Positions 53,665 through 61,959 of a DNA stretch of 64,000 bases are shown piece by piece; positions within the stretch are counted from its first letter, which is position 1; the number at the start of each line of letters is the position of its first letter. Location of the stretch: NCBI GenBank assembly GCA_023388935.1, contig JAEWFG010000370.1, positions 1 through 64,000 of the forward strand, in the 5' to 3' direction. Below the pieces are notes generated by a model. It saw only the letters and a program-made list of their open reading frames with translations. It was not told the DNA's origin and did not search any database. Made by a program: the position numbers and the translations under genes. Origin of the DNA: Pseudomonadota bacterium (lineage in GTDB: Bacteria > Pseudomonadota > Alphaproteobacteria > Rhizobiales > Xanthobacteraceae).

Positions 53665-54120
53665 CTAGCCGCCGGGAGGCGGCGGCAGGAAGTGGATGTT
53701 GAACTCGGCGGCCAATGCCACCACGTCCTCCGGCTTCTGTTCCTTCATGTTGTGAAGGCCCCAGAACAGGTCGAACAGCTTGCGGCTCGGCGCGACCCAG
53801 AACAGCACTTTCGCGGTCTGCTCCGATTTGTTGAAGATGCCGTGCGGCACGCCCATGCCGAGCCTGATCAAATCGCCTGCGGTTGCCTGCGACTCGGAAT
53901 TGCCGAGCATGAAATCGAGCTTGCCTTCCAACATGTAGAGATACTCATCCTGGTCGGGATGGATGTGCGGCGGCACGAACGTGCCCGGCGGCAATGTCGC
54001 GTGCCAGGAGAAGCTGTTTTCGGCGTAGCTCTTCGGCACATAGGTCTGGCCGAGGATATTCCAGGAAATACCCTGGATCCCCTCATTGGCCCGGGTGATG
54101 CCGGTGATTTCGCTCTTCAT
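53665..54120 (-). CDS. cupin domain protein
   Basis: A 151-residue single cupin domain with HIHPDQDEYLYMLEGKLDF (two His, Glu as probable metal ligands) and GVPHGIFNKSEQTA carrying the third His. A quercetinase/dioxygenase-like cupin; it could be a ring-cleaving or lyase-type enzyme or a sensor. Encoded between the FAD monooxygenase and the LivK-type binding protein. GGGAGGAC precedes ATG 54120. Confidence 0.75.
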   Translation of the reverse strand: MKSEITGITRANEGIQGISWNILGQTYVPKSYAENSFSWHATLPPGTFVPPHIHPDQDEYLYMLEGKLDFMLGNSESQATAGDLIRLGMGVPHGIFNKSEQTAKVLFWVAPSRKLFDLFWGLHNMKEQKPEDVVALAAEFNIHFLPPPPGG

Positions 54121-54147
54121 TGCAGTCCTCCCGTAACGCGATGCGGC

Positions 54148-55320
54148 TTAGTTTGCCTTGCAGTCCTTGGCATAGCGGTCGCCGTAGTTCTCAAAAACTT
54201 TCTGGACGATCTCGGTCTGGAATTTGCCGTCAGGACGCTTGGCGACCTTGGTCAGGTAAAAGTCCTGGATTGGATAGCCGTTGGCGTTGAACTTGAAGGC
54301 GCCGCGCAGCGAAGTGAAGTCGGCCTTCTTCAGGGCAGCCGCGACCGCATCCTTGTTGGAGAGATCGCCCTTCACGGCCTTGACGGCGCTGTCGATCAGC
54401 ATTGCGGCGTCATACGCCTGGAAGGCGTAGGTGCCGGGCACGCTGTTGTAGGCGGCCTCGTAGGCGGCAACGAACTTCTTGTTCTGGGGATTGTCGAGAT
54501 TGGGCGCCCAGTTCGCGCCGCCGAACATGCCGACCGCGGCGTCCTGCTGTGCCGGCAGGGTCGATTCATCCACCGTGAAAGCCGAGAGCACCGGAATGGT
54601 GTCGGCGAGGCCGGCCTGCTTATATTGCTTGACGAGATTGACGCCGAGGCCGCCCGGCATGAACGTGAAGAGCGCATCGGGCTTCTGGGACGAAATCTTG
54701 GAAAGCTCCGGCTGGAAATCCAGCGTATTCAGCGGCATGTAGGACTCTTCGACAATCTCGCCCTTGTAGTCGAGCTTGAAGCCCACCACCGAATCCTTGC
54801 CGGCCTGATAGTTCGGCACCATCAGGTACATGCGCTTGTAGCCGCGATCCTGCGCGACCTTGCCGAGGATCTCGTGCACCTGATCGTTCTGATACGACGT
54901 CACGTAGAAGAACGGGTTGCAGTCCTTGCCGGCAAAAGTCGACGGGCCGGCATTGGGGCTGATCAGGAACACCTTCGATTCCGTGACGGGCCGATGGATC
55001 GCCTGCAGAATGTTGGAGAAGATCGGGCCGACGACGAAGTCGACCTTGTCGCGCTCAAGGAAGCCTTTGACCTTCGTCACCGCCGCGTCCGGCTTCAGCT
55101 CGTCATCGGCAACGATCACCTCGACGTCGCGGCCGCCCATCTTGCCGCCGAGGTCCTTGACCGCGAGCGCAAAGCCGTCGCGGACCTGTTGGCCGAGCGC
55201 CGCGGCGGGACCAGACAGGGTCACGATCACACCCAGCTTGATCTTCTCCTGGGAGAGAGCAGGGTTCACCGCGGTGCCGAGCAGCAGGGCGGCGACAGCG
55301 AAGGTCCATTGCGTCTTCAT
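54148..55320 (-). CDS. LivK-type ABC transporter substrate-binding protein
   Basis: A 390-residue periplasmic binding protein with a signal peptide (FAVAALLLGTAVNPALS) followed by QEKIKLGVIVTLSGPAAALG. It is of the branched-chain amino acid (HAAT) group whose members often bind aromatic acids. No LivFGHM components are nearby, so it must borrow them or sense the ligand. GGGGACGG lies just before ATG 55320. An operator-like palindrome lies 144 nt upstream (55464), consistent with shared regulation. Confidence 0.83.
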   Translation of the reverse strand: MKTQWTFAVAALLLGTAVNPALSQEKIKLGVIVTLSGPAAALGQQVRDGFALAVKDLGGKMGGRDVEVIVADDELKPDAAVTKVKGFLERDKVDFVVGPIFSNILQAIHRPVTESKVFLISPNAGPSTFAGKDCNPFFYVTSYQNDQVHEILGKVAQDRGYKRMYLMVPNYQAGKDSVVGFKLDYKGEIVEESYMPLNTLDFQPELSKISSQKPDALFTFMPGGLGVNLVKQYKQAGLADTIPVLSAFTVDESTLPAQQDAAVGMFGGANWAPNLDNPQNKKFVAAYEAAYNSVPGTYAFQAYDAAMLIDSAVKAVKGDLSNKDAVAAALKKADFTSLRGAFKFNANGYPIQDFYLTKVAKRPDGKFQTEIVQKVFENYGDRYAKDCKAN

Positions 55321-55463
55321 GATCCGTCCCCCTGACGATCGGGCTTGCGCTGCAAGCCGCGTACACCAGTCCAAGCTTATGCCGATGATGGCTGCCGCGG
55401 CAAGCAAAGCTCGAGGCGTCGTCATCCCGCGGGCGGCTGCGCATGCAAGCGGCACGCCAATTA

Positions 55464-55477
55464 TTTGAAGCCTAAAG
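55464..55477. promoter_or_regulatory. MarR-type operator, site 4
   Basis: TTTGA-AGCC-TAAAG, in the 250-nt divergent region between the LivK-type gene (minus) and the MarR gene (plus). Confidence 0.5.
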
Positions 55478-55531
55478 AAACTACCGGGGGTCCATTGATG
55501 CAGCTTTGGACTTGCGGCCGACGCGAATTTA

Positions 55532-55545
55532 TTTGAAGCTCAAAA
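55532..55545. promoter_or_regulatory. MarR-type operator, site 5
   Basis: TTTGA-AGCT-CAAAA; the central TTTGAAGCTCAAA is almost palindromic. It lies 25 nt upstream of the MarR gene start (55571), consistent with autorepression. Confidence 0.55.
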
Positions 55546-55570
55546 TGTTAGGGAATCCGGGCCGGCGCTG

Positions 55571-56089
55571 ATGCCGGCCGTCAGTGACTGCATCAAGATG
55601 CTCGATTCCGAGACCAAGGCCGTCGAAACTCCGGAAGACCATGCCGAAGAGCTTCGGCTGTGGCTGCGCCTCTTGACCTGCACGACGCTGATCGAAGGTG
55701 AGGTCCGCGGCCGGCTGCGGCAGCGGTTCGACGTCACGCTGCCCCGCTTCGATCTGATGGCGCAGCTCGACAAGGCGCCTGACGGCATGACTCTGTCCGA
55801 CGTCTCCAAACGCATGATGGTGTCTAACGGCAACGTCACGGGCCTCGTCGAGCGGCTGGTGGAATCCGGCCATCTCGACCGGCGCACTTCGGAGACGGAC
55901 CGTCGCGTCCAGGTCATCCGCCTCACAAAACTCGGGCGCGCCGAGTTTCGCAGAATGGCCGCGGAACACGAGACCTGGATCGCCGATCTCTTCGCCGACC
56001 TGACGCCGAAGGATGTGCGCGAGCTGATGCGGCTCCTCGCCAAGACCAAGGCGTCGGCGCAGAAATCGGCTGCGCGCCGCCGGCCTTAA
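55571..56089 (+). CDS. MarR-family transcriptional regulator
   Basis: A 172-residue winged-helix protein of the MarR family. The DNA-binding region spans about residues 70-120, with MTLSDVSKRMMVSNGNVTGL as recognition part and a wing RTSETDRRVQVIRLTKLGRA. N- and C-terminal helices make the dimer. Members of this type sense aromatic acids or aryl-CoA esters (for example BadR, CouR). It sits between the LivK-type gene and the ligase and has a palindrome right before it, so it most likely represses itself and the other five sites until an aryl-CoA binds. Ligand is inference. Confidence 0.85.
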   Translation: MPAVSDCIKMLDSETKAVETPEDHAEELRLWLRLLTCTTLIEGEVRGRLRQRFDVTLPRFDLMAQLDKAPDGMTLSDVSKRMMVSNGNVTGLVERLVESGHLDRRTSETDRRVQVIRLTKLGRAEFRRMAAEHETWIADLFADLTPKDVRELMRLLAKTKASAQKSAARRRP

Positions 56090-56174
56090 GTCCGCCGGCG
56101 GGGTCGCCGCTCAGTCCCACTTTGCCGCAGGAAAAAAGCACGGGATGCTCAAAATCCGCTATTGCGCCGAATTG

Positions 56175-56188
56175 TTTTAAGCCTAAAA
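56175..56188. promoter_or_regulatory. MarR-type operator, site 6
   Basis: TTTTA-AGCC-TAAAA is a symmetrical site 51 nt upstream of the ligase start (56240). Confidence 0.6.
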
Positions 56189-56239
56189 TGTTTTCCAGAT
56201 AGAGCTGCCGGGTGCTTTCCATGCTGAAAGGAGCGTGCG

Positions 56240-57931
56240 ATGGCCGACGCCGCCAAGGTTCAAGTGTCGAGCTCGGGTGACGGCAATACTGCGACGGCCC
56301 ATGTCGATACGTTCGCGCGGCAGCATTTGCCGCCACCGGAGCTCTGGCCCGAGTTCATCTTCACGCGGCCGGAGCTGCACTATCCGCCGCGATTGAATTG
56401 CGTCAGCTATTTTCTCGATCGCTGGGTCGATCAGGGGCACGGCGACGCGCCTTGCGTCATCAGTCCCGCCGTGAGCTACACCTATCGCGAGTTGCAGGCG
56501 CTCGTGAACCGCATCGCCAATGTGCTGGTCGGCAAGTTCGGTCTCGTCACCGGCGAACGCGTGCTGCTGCGCTCGGCCAACAACCCGATGATGGTCGCGA
56601 TCTATCTCGCAGTGATCAAGGCCGGCGGCATCGTCGTTGCGACCATGCCGTTGCTGCGCGCCAAGGAGCTGTCCTATCCAATTCAGAAAGCGGAGATCAC
56701 GCTGGCGCTCTGCGACGGAAAACTCTCCGAGGAAATGGAGAAGGCGAAAGCCTCGGCGCCCGGTGTCACGCGCGTGGTATATTGGGGCAATGGTGCGGGC
56801 GATGCGCTCGAGGCGCTCATCGCGGATGCGAGCCCGGAGTTCAAAGCGGTCGATACCGCCTCCGACGACATCTGCCTGATCGCTTTCACGTCGGGCACGA
56901 CCGGCGATCCCAAGGGCACCATGCATTTCCACAAGGATATGCTGGCGGTCTGCGACAGCTATGCGCGCAACGTCTTGCGCGCCGAGCAGAAGGATCGCTT
57001 CGTGGGCTCGGCACCGCTTGCCTTCACCTTCGGTTTCGGCGGCGTGCTGTTTCCCATGCATATCGGCGCCTCCTTCGTCGTTCTGGAGAAAACGACGCCG
57101 GACGACATCCTGTCGGCGATCGAGCAATACAAGACGACTGTTTGCTTCACGGCGCCGACGGCGTATCGCGCCATGGTCGGCAAGCTTCCGGGGCGTGACA
57201 TTTCCTCGCTACGCAAATGCGTCTCTGCCGGCGAGACCCTTCCCAAACCCACATTCGACGCCTGGCTCAAGGCCACCGGCATCAAGCTGATGGACGGCAT
57301 CGGCTCGACCGAGATGCTGCACATCTTCATCAGCGCAACCGAGGACGAGATCCGCCCCGGCGCGACAGGAAAGCCCGTACCTGGCTATGAGGCGAAGATC
57401 GTCGACGACGCCGGCAATGACGTGCCACCGGGCACGATGGGGCGGCTCGCTGTGCGCGGGCCGACTGGCTGCCGCTATCTAGCCGACGAACGACAGCGCA
57501 AATATGTCCAGAACGGCTGGAACATCACCGGCGACATCTATCTGATGGATAGCGACGGCTATTTCTGGTATCAGTCGCGCTCCGACGACATGATCGTGTC
57601 ATCCGGGTACAACATTGCCTGCACGGATGTCGAGGCGGCGCTGCTGACACATGCGGCCGTCGCCGAGTGCGGTGTCGTCGGCGCCCCGGACGAGGCGCGC
57701 GGGATGATCGTGAAGGCCTATATCATTGCCGCTCCCGGCGCAAAGCCGGACGCTCAGCTCGCGGCCGAACTGCAGGAGCATGTCAAGCGCGAGATCGCGC
57801 CGTACAAATATCCGCGCGCGATCGAGTTTGTGACGCAGTTGCCGAAGACCGAGACCGGCAAGTTGAAGCGCTTTGCCTTGCGGCAACTGGCGCAGGCCGC
57901 GGCGACGTCCTCGGGCGTCGCGGCAGAATGA
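56240..57931 (+). CDS. benzoate-CoA ligase family protein, probable 2-aminobenzoate-CoA ligase
   Basis: A 563-residue ANL ligase of the benzoate-CoA ligase family: P-loop FTSGTTGDPKGTMHFHKDM, DGIGSTEMLHIFIS, GWNITGDIYLMDSDGYFWYQ, hinge SRSDDMIVSSGYNIACTDVE and C-terminal catalytic Lys region KTETGKLKRF. The ADTESTEMLH part is typical of aryl-CoA ligases for benzoate or aminobenzoate. Given the monooxygenase/reductase fusion of the aminobenzoyl-CoA type at 49999, 2-aminobenzoate is the best substrate guess. RidA follows 15 nt downstream. CGTGCG-rich leader; AAAGGAG lies before ATG 56240. Confidence 0.84.
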   Translation: MADAAKVQVSSSGDGNTATAHVDTFARQHLPPPELWPEFIFTRPELHYPPRLNCVSYFLDRWVDQGHGDAPCVISPAVSYTYRELQALVNRIANVLVGKFGLVTGERVLLRSANNPMMVAIYLAVIKAGGIVVATMPLLRAKELSYPIQKAEITLALCDGKLSEEMEKAKASAPGVTRVVYWGNGAGDALEALIADASPEFKAVDTASDDICLIAFTSGTTGDPKGTMHFHKDMLAVCDSYARNVLRAEQKDRFVGSAPLAFTFGFGGVLFPMHIGASFVVLEKTTPDDILSAIEQYKTTVCFTAPTAYRAMVGKLPGRDISSLRKCVSAGETLPKPTFDAWLKATGIKLMDGIGSTEMLHIFISATEDEIRPGATGKPVPGYEAKIVDDAGNDVPPGTMGRLAVRGPTGCRYLADERQRKYVQNGWNITGDIYLMDSDGYFWYQSRSDDMIVSSGYNIACTDVEAALLTHAAVAECGVVGAPDEARGMIVKAYIIAAPGAKPDAQLAAELQEHVKREIAPYKYPRAIEFVTQLPKTETGKLKRFALRQLAQAAATSSGVAAE

Positions 57932-57946
57932 GAGAAGGATAGAGAA

Positions 57947-58411
57947 TTGACCGTGACGACGCCGAAAGGCCCGCAGCTTGCGGTGCTGCCGACCGCAGCT
58001 GAGGATGACACCCGTCCCAGGGCGCAGGTCCTCCAGCCGTCGGGCTGGCCGATGCCGAAGGGCTATGCGAACGGCATGGCCGCAGACGGCCGCATCGTCG
58101 TCACGGGCGGTGTGATCGGCTGGGATACCGAAGAGCGTCTCGCGGACACCTTTATCGCGCAGGTACGCCAGACCCTGAGCAACATCGCCGCGATACTGGC
58201 CGAGGCCGGCGCCGGGCCCGAGCACCTCGTGCGCCTGACCTGGTACGTTGTCGACATGGACGAATACCTGGCGAACCTGAAAGAGCTGAGCAAGATTTAC
58301 CGTGCAATCTTCGGCGCGCACTATCCTGCGATGGCGCTGGTTCAGGTCGTCCGCCTCGTGGAGAAGGCGGCGCGCGTCGAAATCGAGGCCACCGCCGTCA
58401 TTCCCCGCTGA
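57947..58411 (+). CDS. RidA family protein (enamine/imine deaminase)
   Basis: A 154-residue RidA/YjgF-family protein with the family pattern PKGYANGMAADGRIVVTGGV, then VRLTWYVVDMDEYLANL and a C-terminal VVRLVEKAARVEIEATAVIP. The arginine found at the active site of true RidA (in the R-E region) is plausible as Arg after VEKAA. It hydrolyses reactive enamines/imines to keto compounds and ammonia. It is co-transcribed with the ligase. Start TTG 57947 after AGAAGGAT, or GTG 57953. Confidence 0.83.
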   Translation: MTVTTPKGPQLAVLPTAAEDDTRPRAQVLQPSGWPMPKGYANGMAADGRIVVTGGVIGWDTEERLADTFIAQVRQTLSNIAAILAEAGAGPEHLVRLTWYVVDMDEYLANLKELSKIYRAIFGAHYPAMALVQVVRLVEKAARVEIEATAVIPR

Positions 58412-58429
58412 ACCGCGTTCGGCTCGCGC

Positions 58430-59158
58430 TCAGCTCGCCTTGGCAAGATCGTCGTCCTCGGGCGAGTTCAGATAGACGCCCGACATGGTGTCGACCCAGC
58501 ACAGATGGTCGTGCACCTTCTTCACGCCCTCGACATTCTCCGCTGCGACGACCGCGGCCTGCCGCGCGCGTTCCTCGGTGATAACGCCGCTGAGATGAAC
58601 GATGCCGTCGCGGACGATGACGTTCAGTCCGAACGGGCACCAGTCGTTCTTCTCCATGGTGTCGATGATGCGGGCGCGAATGTGATCGTCGTCGGCCGTC
58701 GGATCCGGTACCTCGCGGGCAAGGCCCGCGACCGCCTGCAACAGATTGGCGCGCGAGACGATGCCAACGATCTTGTCGCCGCGCACCACCGGCAAGCGCT
58801 TGACGTTGTTCCGTTCCATGAGGTCGACGATCTCGGCGAGCGCCGTATCCTCGGTGATGGTTACGGGCGAGGCGGTCATCACTTCCGAAACCTTGCGGCC
58901 GTGCTCGTGGACGAAGTCGCTGGCCGATTTACCCGGGCCGAGGATGAACCCCAGCCAGCGGCCGCGCTTGCGCCCGGTGCCGATTTCGCTGCGGCGAATA
59001 AAGTCGCCTTCCGAGACCACGCCAACGAGCTTTCCGGCATCGTCGATCACGGTGAGGCCGCTGACGTGCCGCTTCAGCATGATGTTCGCAGCCTCGACGA
59101 TGCTGGTGTCGGGGGTAACGGAGATGACCGATCGGGTCATGATCTGGTGGGCGCGCAT
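58430..59158 (-). CDS. CBS-domain pair with BON domain
   Basis: A 242-residue protein. Two CBS domains (about residues 6-60 and 90-150; repeats such as MTRSVISVTPDTSIVEAANI and EVMTASPVTITEDTALAEIV) are followed by a C-terminal BON domain (VIVRDGIVHLSGVITEERAR). CBS pairs bind adenine nucleotides and sense energy charge; BON domains bind membranes or ligands. ATG 59158 with GGAG upstream is preferred over the 59179 start. A FixK-type box lies 68 nt upstream. Confidence 0.85.
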   Translation of the reverse strand: MRAHQIMTRSVISVTPDTSIVEAANIMLKRHVSGLTVIDDAGKLVGVVSEGDFIRRSEIGTGRKRGRWLGFILGPGKSASDFVHEHGRKVSEVMTASPVTITEDTALAEIVDLMERNNVKRLPVVRGDKIVGIVSRANLLQAVAGLAREVPDPTADDDHIRARIIDTMEKNDWCPFGLNVIVRDGIVHLSGVITEERARQAAVVAAENVEGVKKVHDHLCWVDTMSGVYLNSPEDDDLAKAS

Positions 59159-59225
59159 GGGAGAGCTCCGCAGGTTCACACAAAATTCGATGTGCTGAAG
59201 CTTAGGTCAGCGGTACAGGCTGGAT

Positions 59226-59239
59226 TTGACCCAAGTCAA
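59226..59239. promoter_or_regulatory. FixK/FNR-type box, TTGA-N6-TCAA
   Basis: TTGA-CCCAAG-TCAA is a perfect FNR/FixK consensus 67 nt upstream of the CBS-BON start. Position suits activation under low oxygen by FixK2-type regulators of Bradyrhizobium. The box is seen directly; the regulator is inference. Confidence 0.65.
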
Positions 59240-59256
59240 GCGGCACGGGTGGACGC

Positions 59257-60231
59257 CTAGTCTTTCGGCTCCGCATTCGGTGCGAGATCCGAGGAGCGGA
59301 AGGGTTTGGCCTTGTCCAGTTTCCGGTAGGCTGCCGAGGCGGTTCGCAACAGCTTCTTTTCCCTCTTGCGGTTGAGGAGGCGAATGCCTGTTTCGGGGGC
59401 GGCGCCGTCCAATGACGCAGCCAATGTCTGCGCCCGTGCATCGTCGTTCAATTGTCCGAGGGACTTCTGCGCCTTGCGCAATTGCCTGAGGACGGACTTC
59501 TGCTTTGTCAGTGAGTTGTCGGCGAACAGGTCCTGAAGCGACTCGATCGAATAGGTCAGCCGCTTGTTGAGAATTCGCAGCTTGTGCCGCTTCTCGACGT
59601 CGAGCTTGTGCAGCTTCCGGGCCTTCTTGAGCAGTGTCCTTTCCCATTCGGTCAGTTGGGCCGTCGCGTGGTCAGCAAGCGCACAGTGGCGCAATCTGAT
59701 GGCATCCCTGCCTCGGCGGGTCGACCATGGCCCACTCTCGATCCAGACTGAGGTCTGCTCGACCAGGCGCCGATAGCGCGCGGATTGCAGCGCGCGTGCC
59801 AGCAGGCGGTGGCTTTCGGCGCGTTTCTCGTCCCAGCGCTGGAACTCGGCAATCACGGCAAGCTCGTTGCCGCTCTCGGCGACGACGCGTTCGATCGCCA
59901 CGTCGAGGTCTCGAACCATGCCGAGCTGGCTGTTCAGCCATTTCAGTTCGGCCCACACCTGCGGCCGTAGCGCGTCATCGACCATGGGCGAAAAGAAGCG
60001 GATAGCAGCGCGCAGATGCGTCAGCGCGATCCGGATCTGGTGCAGAGCGTCGGGATCGCCGCCGCAAGTGCCGTCGTGCTGGGCGAGGACGGCGTTGAGG
60101 TGACGGCGGGCGATGATCCGAAAGGCCGTGTCACAGGCCATGCTGGGGCTCAGGCGGCCGGGCAGGGCATTACGCCTCGCCGCCGGCTTGTCGCGAGCAG
60201 TCGTTGTCGAGGTCGTGGTGGGTCGCGCCAT
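59257..60231 (-). CDS. CHAD domain protein
   Basis: A 324-residue all-helical CHAD (conserved histidine alpha-helical) protein. His-rich pattern: ALHQIRIALTHLRAAIRFFS in the N-terminal half, and a second His/Lys-rich region KKARKLHKLDVEKRHKLRIL in the middle. CHAD domains bind polyphosphate. The short ARPTTTSTTTARDKPAARRN leader is probably disordered. ATG 60231 was chosen; a longer frame upstream is non-homologous. The phosphotransferase/kinase gene lies 25 nt upstream on the same strand, probably one operon. Confidence 0.78.
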   Translation of the reverse strand: MARPTTTSTTTARDKPAARRNALPGRLSPSMACDTAFRIIARRHLNAVLAQHDGTCGGDPDALHQIRIALTHLRAAIRFFSPMVDDALRPQVWAELKWLNSQLGMVRDLDVAIERVVAESGNELAVIAEFQRWDEKRAESHRLLARALQSARYRRLVEQTSVWIESGPWSTRRGRDAIRLRHCALADHATAQLTEWERTLLKKARKLHKLDVEKRHKLRILNKRLTYSIESLQDLFADNSLTKQKSVLRQLRKAQKSLGQLNDDARAQTLAASLDGAAPETGIRLLNRKREKKLLRTASAAYRKLDKAKPFRSSDLAPNAEPKD

Positions 60232-60256
60232 CCTAGCCCGCGCCAGTCCGATTGCC

Positions 60257-61786
60257 TTATTTGACCTCAGCGATCGCGTCCCGGCAGCTCTGGAGCGTCT
60301 GCTCTTCTGTCCCGGATGCATCGATGGTCGCCCAGCCGACATGGCCGACATTATAGTGCTCTTGCTGCGCTGCAACCTCTTGCGTGGCGTCGGAGGCGTC
60401 TCCTTGACGACTTCGAATTCGCGCCTGCCGCGTCGCGAGGTCCGCGACCAGGAACAGGCCCCTCAGCGGCACGTTGCGCTGGCGCGCCAGTGCGGCGACT
60501 GCGTCTCGCTCGCCCTCTTGGGCGAATACGCCGTCGATGATCGCCGAATGGCCTTGCGCCAGCACCCGCCCGGCGTGTTGGACCAACGTTTCGTAAACGC
60601 GAGCCGCAACCTCTCGTGTGTATGCGGATGGCGGCAGCCGGTACGTGTCCTCCACCCCGAACATCTGCTTGCGGACGAGGTCGCTGCGGAGCATGACGGC
60701 TCCCGGCTGTGGCGCAACGACCGGCGCCAGCGCACGTGCCAAAACCGACTTTCCCGTGCCTGACAGTCCGCCCACCGCAATCAGGCGCGGGGCAGGAGGC
60801 TGGATCAACGTTCGGGCGAGGCTAAGATAGCGCCGTGCGTCGTCAAGAATGCCATCGGAATGCGACCGCTTCAGCCGTGCCAGCGCCACCTGGGCCCGGA
60901 TCGCCGCCCGGATGGACATGAACAGTGGCAGGGCGGAGAGCGCGTCGAGATTTTCGGGCGGCGTCGCGGCGAGATATCGGTTCAGGACGATATTGGCCGC
61001 GAGGGGTTGATCGTGGTGCAACAGGTCCATCAGCGTGAATGCGAGATCGTAGAGCACGTCGACAGTTGCCATCTGCGCGTCGAACTCGATGGCGTCGAAC
61101 AGGACTGGCTGCTCGCCGATCGACACGATATTCGCAAGATGCAGGTCACCGTGGCAACGCCGCACGAAACCCTCCCGGCCACGCTCTTCGAGTAGGGGAC
61201 GGACGCGCAAAAATGCCTCATGCGAGGCTTTGCCGAGCTGCTCGATCTCCCCGGCCTCGAGATGATGGCCCCTCTGCAGGCCGTTATTGTTTCCATCGAT
61301 CAGGCCGGGGATGGCGGAAACCCATGCCTCGCCGTCGGCGTGGGTCGCTGCCACGTGCGAAGCCACGATCGCATCGGCGATAGCCGAGGCAAGGTTCGCA
61401 TCCAGCGGGCCGGCCTTTGCCAGATGGTCCAGCGTCCGACTTTCGTCAAAGCGAGACATGTCGACCGCATATTCGACCGGCCGGCCGCGACCGTCGACCT
61501 TCAGCGATCCGTCCGGCTCTTCCGTGATCGCCGCGACGCGGTGATAGATCTGTGGCGCCAGCCGCCGGTTGACCCTGAGCTCCTCCTCGCAAGCCGCCTT
61601 GCGCTTTTCGAGTGTCGAATAGTCGAGGAAGGGAAACTTGACGGCCCGCTTGATCTTCAGCGCGCGTGTCCCGTCGAGAAACACCGAAGCTGCGTGGGTG
61701 TCGATCCGTTCCACGCAGGGACGCGCGCTTAGTGCTTGGAAGACCGGTTCCTGGGTTGCAGAATCGTCCGTCATCTCTGCGGGCAT
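60257..61786 (-). CDS. aminoglycoside phosphotransferase-like / P-loop kinase fusion
   Basis: A 509-residue protein. The N-terminal half has a protein kinase-like (APH) core with Brenner motif RRCHGDLHLANIVSI and DAIEFDAQMATVDVLYDLAF. The C-terminal half is a P-loop kinase with Walker A GGLSGTGKSVLARAL and VIIDGVF-like region (AIIDGVFAQEGERDAV). Such fusions are annotated as bifunctional phosphotransferase/ATP-binding proteins and occur in stress regulons; substrates are unknown. It is upstream of CHAD and divergent from the USP gene. Confidence 0.82.
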   Translation of the reverse strand: MPAEMTDDSATQEPVFQALSARPCVERIDTHAASVFLDGTRALKIKRAVKFPFLDYSTLEKRKAACEEELRVNRRLAPQIYHRVAAITEEPDGSLKVDGRGRPVEYAVDMSRFDESRTLDHLAKAGPLDANLASAIADAIVASHVAATHADGEAWVSAIPGLIDGNNNGLQRGHHLEAGEIEQLGKASHEAFLRVRPLLEERGREGFVRRCHGDLHLANIVSIGEQPVLFDAIEFDAQMATVDVLYDLAFTLMDLLHHDQPLAANIVLNRYLAATPPENLDALSALPLFMSIRAAIRAQVALARLKRSHSDGILDDARRYLSLARTLIQPPAPRLIAVGGLSGTGKSVLARALAPVVAPQPGAVMLRSDLVRKQMFGVEDTYRLPPSAYTREVAARVYETLVQHAGRVLAQGHSAIIDGVFAQEGERDAVAALARQRNVPLRGLFLVADLATRQARIRSRQGDASDATQEVAAQQEHYNVGHVGWATIDASGTEEQTLQSCRDAIAEVK

Positions 61787-61898
61787 ATCCAGTTGCGCGT
61801 CGACAGGCGGTCAAGGGTTAATCCTTAGAGCCGCCACCGGGGCCAGTCGTTGACGTCCATCAAGGCCCGCCGTCGGCTGACTGAGCGGTATTCCCGCC

Positions 61899-61912
61899 TT
61901 GAGGAGGATCAA
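61899..61912. promoter_or_regulatory. FixK/FNR-type box, TTGA-N6-TCAA
   Basis: TTGA-GGAGGA-TCAA, a perfect consensus, with its last base 47 nt before the USP ATG (61960). Located in the divergent gap between the kinase fusion and USP, so it could serve either. Confidence 0.65.
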
Positions 61913-61959
61913 GGGTCCTGACGAAAGCCGGCCTATCTTGACCGGCAAGGAGAATCCCG

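Noticed and set aside
53692..55335. Long plus-strand open frame opposite the cupin and LivK-type genes
   Set aside because: Shadow of two recognisable minus-strand genes; low-complexity composition.
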